Assembly: GCA_963702195.1 (NCBI GenBank)
Contig: OY969725.1
Location: forward strand, 744,001-808,000
DNA length: 64,000 bases
Origin: AC-56 sp963702195
GTDB lineage: Bacteria; Actinomycetota; Thermoleophilia; Solirubrobacterales; 70-9
Direction of reading: 5' to 3'
A program made the position numbers and the translations under genes. Each line of letters begins with the position of its first letter. Position 1 is the first letter of the stretch. Of this stretch, positions 25,441 to 35,400 are shown piece by piece. The notes beneath the pieces were generated by a model, which was not told the origin of the DNA, did no database searches, and saw nothing but the letters and a program-made list of their open reading frames with translations.

Positions 25441-26759
25441 AGACGCTCGTCGCCCGGGATCTGTCGCCGATGGAGAACCTGAAGCGGGCCGACGAGCATT
25501 GGCTTCGCCGTCTCACCGACGGCGTTAGGGCATCGGATCACGTGATCCGTTTCGGGTCCGCCATCCAAGAGCCTGAGCCGATCGTGAGTCGCTCTTACGA
25601 CGGGAGGTGGCGAGCCGGGCGGTATGTCGGCTCGATTACCTTCGAGGGTAGGCGGCTTGAGATCGGGCCCCGCCTCGCACCGGCCGCATTGCGCGATCTC
25701 CTGCGCACTGCGGTCAACGTAATTCTCCCGATGCGCTCTGGTCAACTTGAGAGGTCGGCGACGGTCGTCCCTCTGCTGCTGGCGCTGGTGTGGTGCAGGG
25801 AGCTCGACGCCGCGACACGTCATGGCCTCCCGTTTCTTCGACTGCCGAAGCGACACGAGGGAGCCTTCGTCCGTGGCCGGATCGAGGAATCGCGCACACG
25901 CACGCTTCGACGGCGTGGTGCCATCGCGGTGGCCTCCACGAGCACCGAGCGATCGCTCGACAACGACATCGCTCGCACGATGGTCTGCGGGCATCGAGCC
26001 CTGACCCGGATGCTCGGGGGCGACGCCTGGATGACACCGCGCGCCGGCGACGTGATGGCGCACCTGTGGTCTGCCGTTGGCCCCAGGCCGAAGCTGCCAT
26101 CGGCTAGAACTGTTCGCAAGATCCGTTACACCCCGATCCGACGGCCCTACCAGCCGCTGGTCGAGCACTCATGGGAACTCGCGCGTGGCCGCGGGCTGCG
26201 TAGTGCTGGCGAGGGAGAAGCGGAAGGGCTCCTGATTGACATGGCTGAGGTGTGGGAGCGATTCGTTCTGCATTGCGCCGAGCGCGTCCGTGAGACTGGG
26301 GAGCAGGTAGTTCATGAGGCCAGCGTAAGAGGGTCCGAGCGTCGGCTGTACAGAAGCCGCGTCAGCGCCGACGTGTCGATGGGTCGCCTTCTGCCCGATG
26401 TGTTGATTCACCGAGGCGGAGAAGTGCGGGCAGTGCTTGACGCTAAGTACAAGTTGATCACCGACCGGCCCGAGGCCCCTCAAGGAGTTAGCCGCGAGGA
26501 CCGCTACCAGCTCGCGGGCTATCTCTCAAGGTTCGGTGATGGCGATGTGATAGGCGGACTGGTCTATCCGGCGGAGCTCAATGAGGAGGGCAACGAGCTG
26601 CCGCCTGACCAGTGGACGAGGAGCACCGCCGAGGCTGAGGGCCCCTGGAGCGGTCCCGATGACATTCCCGCTGTCTTCACCCGAATCTCCTTCGACAAGA
26701 AGCGCGCGGCAGCACGCCTTCGTCAGCTCCTCGACACAGCCTCAATGGAGCGCCGATGA
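25437..26759 (+). CDS. mcrC: McrC-type nuclease subunit
   Basis: A 440-residue partner of McrB; the GTG at 25437 overlaps the McrB stop. The N-terminal part (about 1-110) has the McrC beta domain with YVGSITFEGRRLEIGPRLAP. The PD-(D/E)XK nuclease core is near residues 315-345: LLPDVLIHRGGEVRAVLDAK, followed by YKLI, giving the Asp and Asp-x-Lys active-site residues. Later YQLAGYLSRFGDGD and GLVYPAE are also typical. It cuts DNA when stimulated by the translocating McrB ring. Confidence 0.9.
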   Translation: MKTLVARDLSPMENLKRADEHWLRRLTDGVRASDHVIRFGSAIQEPEPIVSRSYDGRWRAGRYVGSITFEGRRLEIGPRLAPAALRDLLRTAVNVILPMRSGQLERSATVVPLLLALVWCRELDAATRHGLPFLRLPKRHEGAFVRGRIEESRTRTLRRRGAIAVASTSTERSLDNDIARTMVCGHRALTRMLGGDAWMTPRAGDVMAHLWSAVGPRPKLPSARTVRKIRYTPIRRPYQPLVEHSWELARGRGLRSAGEGEAEGLLIDMAEVWERFVLHCAERVRETGEQVVHEASVRGSERRLYRSRVSADVSMGRLLPDVLIHRGGEVRAVLDAKYKLITDRPEAPQGVSREDRYQLAGYLSRFGDGDVIGGLVYPAELNEEGNELPPDQWTRSTAEAEGPWSGPDDIPAVFTRISFDKKRAAARLRQLLDTASMERR

Positions 26760-26889
26760 GCCGCTCGCGCCGACACGTGCATCACGACGCTACCCAGGAC
26801 AACGCCGTCCTCAATGCGAAATAGTCATGTATCCCCCGGTCGGTGGCCCAGTTTCACCCCACGGCTGGCCCATGGGAAGGACTGCTGAG

Positions 26890-26913
26890 CCCGCAGCCGC
26901 CGGCGGGTTTATT
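26890..26913 (+). terminator. Possible terminator after mcrC
   Basis: CCCGC at 26890-26894 pairs with GCGGG at 26903-26907, followed by TTTATT. It lies between mcrC and the convergent NOV_C gene, slightly overlapping the stop of the latter. The stem is short, so support is moderate. Confidence 0.4.
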
Positions 26914-27643
26914 CCGCCTCGCCGAGTCTCATGCTCGCGTCATCGAGCCTGAGGTCCGCCTTCCCGTCGGTCAGCAGGCTAACTGGGTCCCGATATCGGT
27001 GAACTGATGATGTCTCGGTGCCAGCCGATGTGACGCGATAGATGTAAAAGCGGCTTCGGTACTTCAAAGCTTGCATCAGCTCGGGGCGGCTGATTGGGAA
27101 GGGGCCCGACGGGTCCGCGTCAGTCGTGGACTTCACCTCGATGAATATCCGCTGGCCGTCCTCATCGAGGCTCTCGATGTCGTGGGGCGCGAAGGGATCC
27201 CGCTGAGAGCGCCAGAGCACGGCCGATCGATCGCCGCCGAACGCCTGAACACGCTGCTTCTCCTTCTCGAACGCGGCTTTCTCGCCCCACCTGCCGATCT
27301 CGCGCTGGCGCCGATCGGCTGCCTCGTGGTCGACAGGGCCGCCCGGTCCAAGACCGCCCCCACCACCGCCACCACCGCGTTGTTCAATGTCGCCGGGCTC
27401 CACATCCGAGATTGTGATGAGGTCCGGATCTACGTCCGGGAGTGGTTCGGGCTCATCCGCATCGGCCGGCTCGTCGTCGGATGGGTCGGCGCCAGCATCT
27501 TCTTCATCGGTTCGAGGTCTCGGAGGTTTCGGTGTGATCGGTTTCTGACTCCGTGGACCCTTGCTCTTCGTCGAGGAAGTCGAAGATTTCCTCGGAGAAT
27601 TCGTCGTCGACCGGCTGGTTGAGGGCCGCAGACATCTCTTCAA
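26909..27643 (-). CDS. NOV_C (DUF3883) nuclease-like domain, displaced frame of the upstream ATPase
   Basis: The open frame gives 244 residues, but coding similarity probably begins only near 27530, after the acidic linker (TDEEDAGADPSDDEPADADE). The last 130 residues form a NOV_C/DUF3883 domain: RWGEKAAFEKEKQRV, DPFAPHDIESLDEDGQRIFI and EVKSTTDADPSGPF, with the Asp, Glu and Lys of a restriction-nuclease-like site, then ALKYRSRFYIYRVTS. In related proteins this domain is the C-terminus of a large Hsp90-type ATPase, exactly the gene that ends here one frame away. A single +1 shift near 27505-27540 would join them, giving about 1,400 residues. No start codon lies at the natural domain edge. Confidence 0.7.
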   Translation of the reverse strand: MKRCLRPSTSRSTTNSPRKSSTSSTKSKGPRSQKPITPKPPRPRTDEEDAGADPSDDEPADADEPEPLPDVDPDLITISDVEPGDIEQRGGGGGGGGLGPGGPVDHEAADRRQREIGRWGEKAAFEKEKQRVQAFGGDRSAVLWRSQRDPFAPHDIESLDEDGQRIFIEVKSTTDADPSGPFPISRPELMQALKYRSRFYIYRVTSAGTETSSVHRYRDPVSLLTDGKADLRLDDASMRLGEAE

Positions 27644-30600
27644 CGGCCTCCATCGGGATGCGCCGCGATGCGAGGTATTGCCTGCGGTCGTCGCTCGTTC
27701 CCTTCAGGATCCCCGCAAATGCATCGCCCGTGGGGACGTTCAGAAACTGCGCCAGCTGCGGACCGAACGTGTACCAGTCGGGCTCGGCTTCAGCTGGACT
27801 TACCTCCAAATGGGCGGTCGCGATGTTCCGACGCACGGCTCCACGAACTTGCTCCTGCCGAACGGCGATGAACGATGTCGCCTCGGCGTGGTCGATGGTG
27901 TCGCCACGGAACGAATAGCGAAGGGTGAGCTCCGAGCACGTGACAACTTCGAGACGCTTCAAACCCCGAATCACTTCGTCCTTACGGGAGGGCGTGTTGG
28001 CAACGGCCAAAGCCCCCAAGTACGGCTTCGCCTTTGCCAACGCGACCTCGACGGCGGCCTGCTTGCTCCCATCCCCGCCCTGCGGCACCGGAATCACCTG
28101 CACGTCGGTATCGAGGACCACGAGGTTCAGTGCATCGTGCAAGCGCCCGAGGTCCTTGTCGGCGTCGAGGATCGGGTAGTGATCCTTCCAGGTGTCGGCG
28201 AGGAGAGGATCGATCGCGACGACTGGTTCGAGCGTAAAGATCTGCTCGCCCCGATACGTCGCCAATAGCGGCACTTCGTCGAGCTCCCCGTCGGGAGCCG
28301 ACGCGAGGACATCGTTCAGCGTCCGCATCGCCCAGCGCGCGGCGTTGTGGATTCCTCGATCTACCTCGCTTGCGGATTCATATTCCTCGCGTAGGTCTCG
28401 CAAGAGTCCGATGAGATCTTCTGGGCTAGGCCGGGCCGCATCGGTGACGTCGAGGATCGCGGCAAGGCCGACACCAGGCCCATCGCTCATCATCGGATGG
28501 AGGAGGGGAACGCGCACGGCGATCTGCTTCGGCGTGTCGAACGCTCGGCGCCAGGCGTCACGAGGACGCACGAGCACTACCCCTTCCCCTAGGCCGGCCG
28601 GAACCCAGGGCAGCTCGGTGAGCATGTGCCGGAAGAGCGACGGGCATACGCGGTCCCTAGCTCCGTGATGCCCAGACTGCTGGCAATGGAAGACGGCTCT
28701 GGTGGCAGGCTCGTAGATCGCACCCCAGTTGTCCGCGAGCTCGCTCCAGAGGATTCGCATTCGTTCCGCGTCGTCCTCTTGGATCAGCTCGGGGAGGCGA
28801 TCGAGCACGAACGAGCGCCGAAGCTGCTGGCTGGCGGGATGGCCCTGCTCGCAAACGCTGGCGGTCTCCACGGCGGGGTCCCTCCACCACCGCGTCCAAT
28901 GCTCGCCGAGCAATCGGTGAGGGTGACGGGTGAGTTCGCCAGTCGTGTACTCCCGCTGCTCAGCGTGAACTTCGTCAATCCGAGGGTGCGCGGCAACGCC
29001 CACCCACTCGAGGAACTCGTACTCCTCAGAGCGCAGATCCGATTCCGAGGGCGGGTCGATTGCCAGGAACTCGTCCTCGCCGAACGGTCCATAGAGGCGC
29101 TCGAGCGCGTTCGTGCCCCTCCAGCTTTCGCTGAAGTAGATCGTGTTGGCTGGCCGAGAAGTGGCATTCCCACGGCTGGCCGAGCTCGCAGGGAGGAGGA
29201 CCCTGCCGATCCTGCGGCGCAGGACCGGATCGCCGGCGCGCTGGCTCTCGTAGTAGGCGCGGAGCCCTTGCATCGCCCGGGCCCGCTCCCCGGGATCGGT
29301 CTCTGCTGAGGTGAGCAGAGGTAGTAGGTAGTCGCGCATCAGCTCCCGCCACTCGAAGTCGCGAACCCCGGCTTCGGACAGGAGTGGCTTTAGTCCCTCG
29401 ATCTCGGGCACATCGACGATCGGGACCGGAAGGTCGGGTGGGATGTCGACGTCGTCTCGCTGTCGAGGGAAGAACACCCTCTGACTTGGAGCGACCCAGT
29501 CGCCGGCGGCTGTGCGGACGCAGCGCACGTCGGCCAGATCTGCAGCGAAGTATCTGCGCCCGGCCGCCTCCGACCAGTCCAGCAGAAACTCGTAGTACCC
29601 CGGCAGGGCGTCCTCGCCCGGGATCCGAAGTCGGGTGAGGGCCTCCTCGAGTGACCACGCTTCTACGTCGAGCTCCTCGCGGAGGAATGTGCGGACCAGG
29701 CGGTCCGTCTCCAGCGCCGCGATGAGCACGCGGCCGTCCTCAGCTAGGTCGAGGTGGCGGTGGGCAAGCTCAGGATCTGGAGCCCCGTCGGGCAAGAGCA
29801 AAGCCTCCGCAGGGAATTTGAGCGTTCCATCGGTTGCCGGCAGAAACCGCGATGAACCCAGCGACTCGGTACACCGCTTGATGCATTGCTCGGCAAGTCC
29901 GGTCGGTGGGGTCCGCGGCGTGACTGCGGAAGCGCCTGCCGCCGTCGCCGGGAATCGCTCCGCCAGGTCCGGGACAACAGTTCCGGCGAGGTAATCCGCG
30001 GCCGCCTCGATCAGCTTGTCGTTGTAGGGAGACTGCTCGGGGCTGGTGGCCAGCTGACGTCGGTCGAGCTGAAGCGCGAAGTCACCGTGGATCACCACCG
30101 GTAGTCCAGTTGACTCCTCCGTCGGGAAGTAGACGTGGAGTGGGAATAGCTCTTCCTTGCTGGGAGTCCCATGCTCGTCGAGCGGGACCGCAATCGCCAC
30201 TTGGACCCGCTCCACCTCAGCCCAGGCGTCGCCGAGCGGCTCGACCAGGGCGCGATTGGTGTCGATCCACTCGCGGTAGACGAGCCAGTGGTCCATCGAA
30301 CCGTTCGCTTCGAGCAAGACCTCGTCATGGCCCTCCTGCGATTGCCGCTCGACAAGTGCGTGAAGTTCGGAGGACGTCCCGCGCAATTCGATCTCCCCTA
30401 GGTCGGGCAGGAAGAGCAGCAGACGAGGTAGGAGGCTCTCGACGAGGTGCTCATCGACTTCCTCGCGCAGGGCGCTCGACCGCAGCGGCAGCCGCATGAT
30501 CGTCCCGAAGCCGTTCTCTCTCGCGTCGCGGATGACGTTTATGTCGGGCCCGAGCTCGTCTTCGTCAACCGGAAACGGGAACGCATAGACGGGCAGCCGC

Positions 30601-31106
30601 TGCCCGGGGTCTAGCGGGCCAGCGATCTCCGCCACTGTCGCGCGCACCCGCTGGTCGTCGAACTCGAAGGAAACGCCCTTCGAGAAAACCTGCGGGCGAT
30701 CGGTGATCTCACCGACCGACTTGAATCCGAGCCCCTTGTAGCCCACTGACTTCCGTGGATCCTTCGACGAGCGCCCGAGAGTGCAGATCGCGTCGATCTG
30801 CTCATTGGCGAAGCCGGCGCCGTTGTCGGCGGCGATGACCGCCGTATCCGTGAGGACGAACCGAACACGCCCAGGCTTGCGCGCCTCACCAGCGGCGTCG
30901 TTTGCATTCTGGAGCAGCTCGAACGGGTAGCGCCCCGAGTACTGCTGACGAACCAGTTCCTGCGCCCGACCGCGCTCGTCGAGTCCCTTCAGGGCGTTGT
31001 CGCGACGGTCCTGCTCGACCTCGGAGGCGAGGCTCTCCAACTCGTCGCTTCGGAGCCTCTCGACGAGCTCGGCTTCGGTCAGCTTGATGGCAGGGGCACT
31101 TGCCAT
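27504..31106 (-). CDS. NO VEIN / sacsin-like Hsp90-type ATPase
   Basis: A 1,200-residue protein. Residues 40-250 are a GHKL (Hsp90-type) ATP-binding domain: N-box PFELLQNANDAAGEA (63-75), G1 box DNGAGF (94-99) and G2 box GYKGLGFKSV (122-131), as in sacsin and plant NO VEIN. The next about 900 residues are helical and unrecognised, with a weak internal echo of tryptophan-rich segments. It ends in an acidic linker and a stop, while the usual C-terminal NOV_C domain continues in the next frame (26909). Start ATG 31106 lies 12 bases after the nuclease-helicase stop, so the two form an operon that converges on mcrBC. A nucleic-acid defence role is inferred from context. Confidence 0.8.
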   Translation of the reverse strand: MASAPAIKLTEAELVERLRSDELESLASEVEQDRRDNALKGLDERGRAQELVRQQYSGRYPFELLQNANDAAGEARKPGRVRFVLTDTAVIAADNGAGFANEQIDAICTLGRSSKDPRKSVGYKGLGFKSVGEITDRPQVFSKGVSFEFDDQRVRATVAEIAGPLDPGQRLPVYAFPFPVDEDELGPDINVIRDARENGFGTIMRLPLRSSALREEVDEHLVESLLPRLLLFLPDLGEIELRGTSSELHALVERQSQEGHDEVLLEANGSMDHWLVYREWIDTNRALVEPLGDAWAEVERVQVAIAVPLDEHGTPSKEELFPLHVYFPTEESTGLPVVIHGDFALQLDRRQLATSPEQSPYNDKLIEAAADYLAGTVVPDLAERFPATAAGASAVTPRTPPTGLAEQCIKRCTESLGSSRFLPATDGTLKFPAEALLLPDGAPDPELAHRHLDLAEDGRVLIAALETDRLVRTFLREELDVEAWSLEEALTRLRIPGEDALPGYYEFLLDWSEAAGRRYFAADLADVRCVRTAAGDWVAPSQRVFFPRQRDDVDIPPDLPVPIVDVPEIEGLKPLLSEAGVRDFEWRELMRDYLLPLLTSAETDPGERARAMQGLRAYYESQRAGDPVLRRRIGRVLLPASSASRGNATSRPANTIYFSESWRGTNALERLYGPFGEDEFLAIDPPSESDLRSEEYEFLEWVGVAAHPRIDEVHAEQREYTTGELTRHPHRLLGEHWTRWWRDPAVETASVCEQGHPASQQLRRSFVLDRLPELIQEDDAERMRILWSELADNWGAIYEPATRAVFHCQQSGHHGARDRVCPSLFRHMLTELPWVPAGLGEGVVLVRPRDAWRRAFDTPKQIAVRVPLLHPMMSDGPGVGLAAILDVTDAARPSPEDLIGLLRDLREEYESASEVDRGIHNAARWAMRTLNDVLASAPDGELDEVPLLATYRGEQIFTLEPVVAIDPLLADTWKDHYPILDADKDLGRLHDALNLVVLDTDVQVIPVPQGGDGSKQAAVEVALAKAKPYLGALAVANTPSRKDEVIRGLKRLEVVTCSELTLRYSFRGDTIDHAEATSFIAVRQEQVRGAVRRNIATAHLEVSPAEAEPDWYTFGPQLAQFLNVPTGDAFAGILKGTSDDRRQYLASRRIPMEAVEEMSAALNQPVDDEFSEEIFDFLDEEQGSTESETDHTETSETSNR

Positions 31107-31118
31107 GGGTGAACTCAG

Positions 31119-34100
31119 CTACCTCGCGTTCCCTGTCGGTGTCGCTGGCCGTTCAACCGGCGAGATCGACATCGCGGCGTCGGCGAAACGACAGAGCGCG
31201 TTCACCAGTCGCATCTGCTCGACCGAGTTGCACTTTGCCCAGAGGAGCTGCGGCGAACTGACTACCACGGAGAGCGCCTGCGCCCGCGAAACCGCGACGT
31301 TGAGCCGGTTGCGGCTGAAGAGGAAGTCCATCCCGCGAGGCAGGTCCTCGCCTGACGAGCTCGTCATCGAGAAGAAGACCACGGGCGCCTGCTGTCCCTG
31401 GAACTTGTCAACGGTTCCCACCCGCGCGCCCTCGGGCAGGTGGTCGCGAAGGCAACGGACTTGGGCGTTATAGGGGGCGACGATGAGGATGTCGTCGAGG
31501 GTTAGCTCGTGCGTAACCCGTCACAGTCGGTGAAGGTGCCGCGATTGAGGAGGAGGTCAACCTCAGCCACGATCCGCTCGGCCTCCTCGGGCGCGCGCTG
31601 GCGGTTGTCGGCGTGCTCGACGTGGCAGTATTCGTGGGCCGGTTCCTGTGAGGCCCGGGAGTCAACCGACTGACGCTCGCGGCCCGGCGCTGAGTGAAGC
31701 CTGCCTTCGTACATCGCCTCGGAGACGACGCGGCAGACGTCGGGGTGCATGCGATAGGTGAGATCGAGGAAGACCCCGCGGTCCGGGGGCACTGTCTCCT
31801 CCTCGCCGAGCAGGTGCTGCGAGGACCGAGCAGCCCGAGCCGCGCGGGTGCGCGCCCTGGGAGACGTGGGCGAGCTGCTGAGGATCGCCGAGGAGGACGA
31901 CGCTCTTCGCGGCGTGTGAGACCGCGAGGGCGTCGGCGAGGGCGACCTGGCCGGCCTCGTCGACGAAGAGGACGTCGACCGATTCCCGCATCTCCTCGCG
32001 TGCCCATAGCCACGCGGTGCCGGCGAGGAGCTGGTGCTCGGCCGGGTCGCCGGGAAAGTCGCGCGTTTTCGGTCGAGGACTCGATGTGGTCGCTTTCGTA
32101 GTGCGAGTCGGGGTAGTCGCCGGAGGACTTCTTCAGACCGCGGAAGTCGACGCGGATCTCAGCCGTTGCCTCCTCGACGTCGTCGAGGAGCTTTGCGATC
32201 GCCTTGTGGGCGGTCGACAGCACGCCGACGCGGAGGCCCGAGTCGATCAGGCGAAGAATTCGCGGGCTGCGGTCCAGGTCTTGCCCGAACCCGGCGGGCC
32301 TTGGACGAAGAGCACGCTTGCGCTCGAGCGTCGCGACCAACTGGGCAAGCGAGTCGGCGTCGGGGTGGCGCGGCGATGAGTGCCTCGCCGGCAGATATGC
32401 CGTCGGCGCGTGGCGCGCGAGCGGCGAGCAGATCACACGCGGCATCGAGGTCGCCGCGCAGGATCGGTCCCCCGCTCGCAGACTCGCTTCGCGAGCTCGC
32501 GAAGTCGGGCCTGCTGCGCCGTCTGCTGGATCGGCATCCCGGGCGCGATCGCGCGCGGGAGGGGCTTCTCGTGCGACTTCTTGCCGCGCTTGATCCAGAC
32601 GAGCCCGTCGACGTCGTCGACCTCCCAGACGTTGACGCCGCACTCGGTCGTCGGGATCGACCGCCGGCCCCGGGCCGATCTTGTGCTCCTGGGCCTCGAA
32701 GCGGAGTGGATACAGCCACGACTGCTTCTCCTCGCCGAGCGGGATTTCCTCGGCGAGCTGCAGCCCGCCGATCGCCTCGCGCGTCCTCGCGCCGGAGCTC
32801 GTCAGGCGTCTTCGTCAGGCGCTCGAAGTAGGCCCACCACTGCGGCTTCGCTCGCGGTGGTGGTACTCGAGCACGTCGGCGAGTAGGCGACGGGCGCGCT
32901 CGTCTCCCTCGAGCTCGGCGTCCTCGTCCTCGGGAGGCCCGCGGTGAGCCGCGCCGGCAGCGCGGCGAGCTCGTCGAGCAGCGCCTGCCTTTCCTCGCTC
33001 ACCTCCCGCGGCTCGGGCGGCTCCAGCGCGGCGATCTCGACGCCGTATTCGCGCTCCGCCTCGGATCGTCTCGCGCGAGCAGCCAGTCGCGCAGGCCGAG
33101 CGTCGAGCGGCAGTCGTCGGCGTTGTAGTCGGCGATCGAGCGGAGCTTGTCGTCCGACGGCGCCTCGATCCACTCCTGGTAGGCGAGCATCGAGCCGCCC
33201 GCCTCGGTGACCTCGGCGTCGCGCTCGAAGTCGTAGAAGTCCTCGACCGACTTCAGCGAGTAGCTCTCCTTGCCGATCCGCATCGCCTGGCGAAGGACGG
33301 CGTAGAGGTCGACGAAGACGTTGCTGCGGAGGAGCTCGTCGACCTCTTGCTCGCGCGTCCCGTAGCGCTGCATGAGCTTCTTAACCGCGGTCGGCTCGTA
33401 GGAGTTGTAGTGGTAGATGTGCATGTCGGGGTAGTGGCGAGGCGCTCGGTGATCTAGTCGATCCACTCCTCGAACATGCGCCGCTCGTCGTCGCGATCGT
33501 GCGCCCAGAGCTCGGAGTAGGTCCCGTCGTCTCTGACGGTGCCGAACAGGTACTCGAGGCCGTCCTTGCCCCAGTACGGATCGCCCTCGATGTCGAAGAA
33601 GACGTCACCCGGAGAGGCGTCGGGCAGGCGCGCAAAGCCGCGCCCGTGCTCCGGCTCGAAGAGCTCGCGGACGTTCTCGCCGCGACTCGCGCGCTTCGAC
33701 CTGAAGCCGCGCCTGCTGGCGCAGGCCGGCGAGGGTGCGGGCAGGAAGGCGGTTGACCGTCGTCTCTTCGGGCAGGGCCGCGAGATCGGCGACGGTGGAG
33801 ACCCCGGCGTCCTCGAGCTTCACCGCCTGGCCGCGCCAGAGGAACGCGACGAGGGAGAGGTGATCGTCGGCCCGGCGCTTGTCGCGGCAGCGTGCCCACC
33901 ACTCGCACCAGTCGCAGTGCTCGACCGGGTAGGGGTAGGGCGGCTCGGCGCCGGCGCTGAGCTCGTCCAGGTAGTCGAGGTAGCGCTCGCGGACCCGCGA
34001 GGTGTAGGCGGTGAAGTCGGTGGTGCGGAAGGAGGGGCGCTCCTGGGTGCCGAGGATGAGATGCATCCGCTCGGGCAGCCGCCCCTGGATCCGGCCGATC

Positions 34101-34566
34101 TGCTCGGTGTAGAAGACGAGCTGGAAGATGAAGTAGGGCTTCGGGTGGGCGGCGAGCTTCGCGTCGTGGGCCTCGTAGGAGAATTCGCCCAGCTCGGAGG
34201 GCTCTCGACCCGGATGACGAAGTCGGCGTATCCGCGCCAGCCCTGCTGCTGGAAGGCGGCTTGGTGGATCACGTCGGCGCCGCTGCGCATCGCCTCCTCG
34301 GTCAGCGCGGCGCGCTCGCTGGCCGAAGTGCCCTCCTCGGGGATAACGACGACCTCGCGGCCCTCGGCGCGAAGCGACTCGAGGAAGGCGCGCTCATGCA
34401 CGAGGCCCTGCTCCGCGACGAGCTCGGCATCGGGCCGCGGTGCCTTGTTCGGCGACGCCTTGCCCTCGGCGCGCAGGATGTCGAGCGCCGGTAGGTGCTG
34501 GCAGGCGAGGAAGTTGTTGACGTCGGAAGGGGAGAGGCGAAGCTCGGCGTCCTTGCTCAGGCGCAT
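31119..34566 (-). pseudogene. TM0106-type RecB-like nuclease fused to a DNA2/NAM7-type helicase, many frameshifts
   Basis: Pieces in all three frames line up into one protein of about 1,150 residues. From ATG 34566 (AAGGA upstream): RecB-like nuclease core with WRGYADFVIRVE and YEAHDAKLAAHPKPY; a Cys cluster CDWCEWWARC near 33,910; an RNase H-like exonuclease segment VFFDIEGDPYWGKDGLEYLF near 33,570; MHIYHYNSYEPTAVKKLM near 33,400; and helicase motifs VDVLFVDEAGQVALADALA near 31,950, LLGDPQQL near 31,880, FLDLTYRMHP near 31,760 and DKFQGQQAPVVFFS near 31,400. At least five indels and an in-frame TAG near 33,455 interrupt it. As sequenced it cannot be made whole. It would unwind and cut DNA. 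Confidence 0.78.
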
Positions 34567-34670
34567 CACTGTTCCTTCACTCGATCAGAAGCGATGATCG
34601 CATTCCCAGCGACGCGACCTGTTCGGGCACCGCTTCACCGACACCGAAACCGTGGCCCGCAGCGCCACCT

Positions 34671-34796
34671 ATGACTCGCAGTGAGCGGCAGCTCATCCAC
34701 CAGGAGCTAGTTGGGGTCGTCGCGAAGGTCGTGGACGAGTACCTCGAGTACGCCACCAGGCCTGGGCTCTCTTCTAGCTATCAACAGCGTCCCTAG
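34671..34796 (+). other. Short open frame, possible gene fragment
   Basis: ATG at 34671 opens 41 codons reading MTRSERQLIHQELVGVVAKV then VDEYLEYATRPGL before TAG. The composition is protein-like (amphipathic helix), and the gap between the nuclease-helicase start and the ArsR-like gene has nothing else. It may be a tiny protein or the start of a broken gene; no family is recognised. Confidence 0.3.
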
Positions 34797-34980
34797 GAGG
34801 CTTGCTCATCGACTGCCACACGATGAGGGGCGCGGGTCCGCCAGCAGGCATGAGCAACGCGGCCCCCGTCCCGAGCACTGGTCGTCGGCGACGATCAAGG
34901 ACGCCAGCGGCGTGCCAACGGGCGCCGCGGTTGAGGCGCCGCTCGGTCATGGCTCGGCTTTGCTCGGGCGCCGTCGGTGC

Positions 34981-35361
34981 TCAGGCGCCCTCACGAGCGG
35001 GAGGTTCTGCCTCGGGCTCGGCGTCGTCGGCGACGAACCCAAGCCACGTGGCGCGCTCGGCGCGGTTGGCGGCGGCGCGGGCGGAATCGAGCTTGGCGGC
35101 GAGGCCCGCTGCCGTAGCGAAGAGCGTCGCCAGGGCGGAGGGATCGCTCACCGACCACTTTCCGCGAGCGCTCGGCTCGCGCTCGACGATCCCGAGCGCG
35201 CGCAAGAGGCGCAGGTGCTCGCCGGCGCGTTTCTCATTCGCACCGGTGTCGCGGGCGAGCGCGGTCTGGGTCTTGGGGCCGTCGGTGAGCAGCCCGGCGA
35301 CCAGCTTGAATCGGTCCTCGTCTCCGAGGGCAGCCAACAGTAGGTCCGTCGTCGCTCTCAT
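34981..35361 (-). CDS. ArsR-type winged-helix regulator
   Basis: A 126-residue winged-helix DNA-binding protein. Residues 5-65 have the ArsR/HTH_20 pattern: LLLAALGDEDRFKLVAGLL, then TQTALARDTGANEKRAGEHL for the recognition helix and LRALGIVERE before the wing. The C-terminal helix (SALATLFATAAGLAAKL) would dimerise. No metal-binding Cys pair is present. A palindrome lies 22 bases upstream. It sits about 400 bases upstream of the nuclease-helicase/ATPase operon on the same strand and could control it. Confidence 0.82.
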   Translation of the reverse strand: MRATTDLLLAALGDEDRFKLVAGLLTDGPKTQTALARDTGANEKRAGEHLRLLRALGIVEREPSARGKWSVSDPSALATLFATAAGLAAKLDSARAAANRAERATWLGFVADDAEPEAEPPAREGA

Positions 35362-35382
35362 CTAGATTACGGCCTATAAATG

Positions 35383-35400
35383 GCTAAATCCGGAATTAGC
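35383..35400. promoter_or_regulatory. Palindrome upstream of the ArsR-type gene
   Basis: GCTAAATCCGGAATTAGC: 18 bases, symmetric except for one central mismatch pair. It lies 22 bases before the ArsR-type start, in an AT-richer stretch that includes TATAAA near 35375. A self-operator is the natural reading. Confidence 0.5.
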
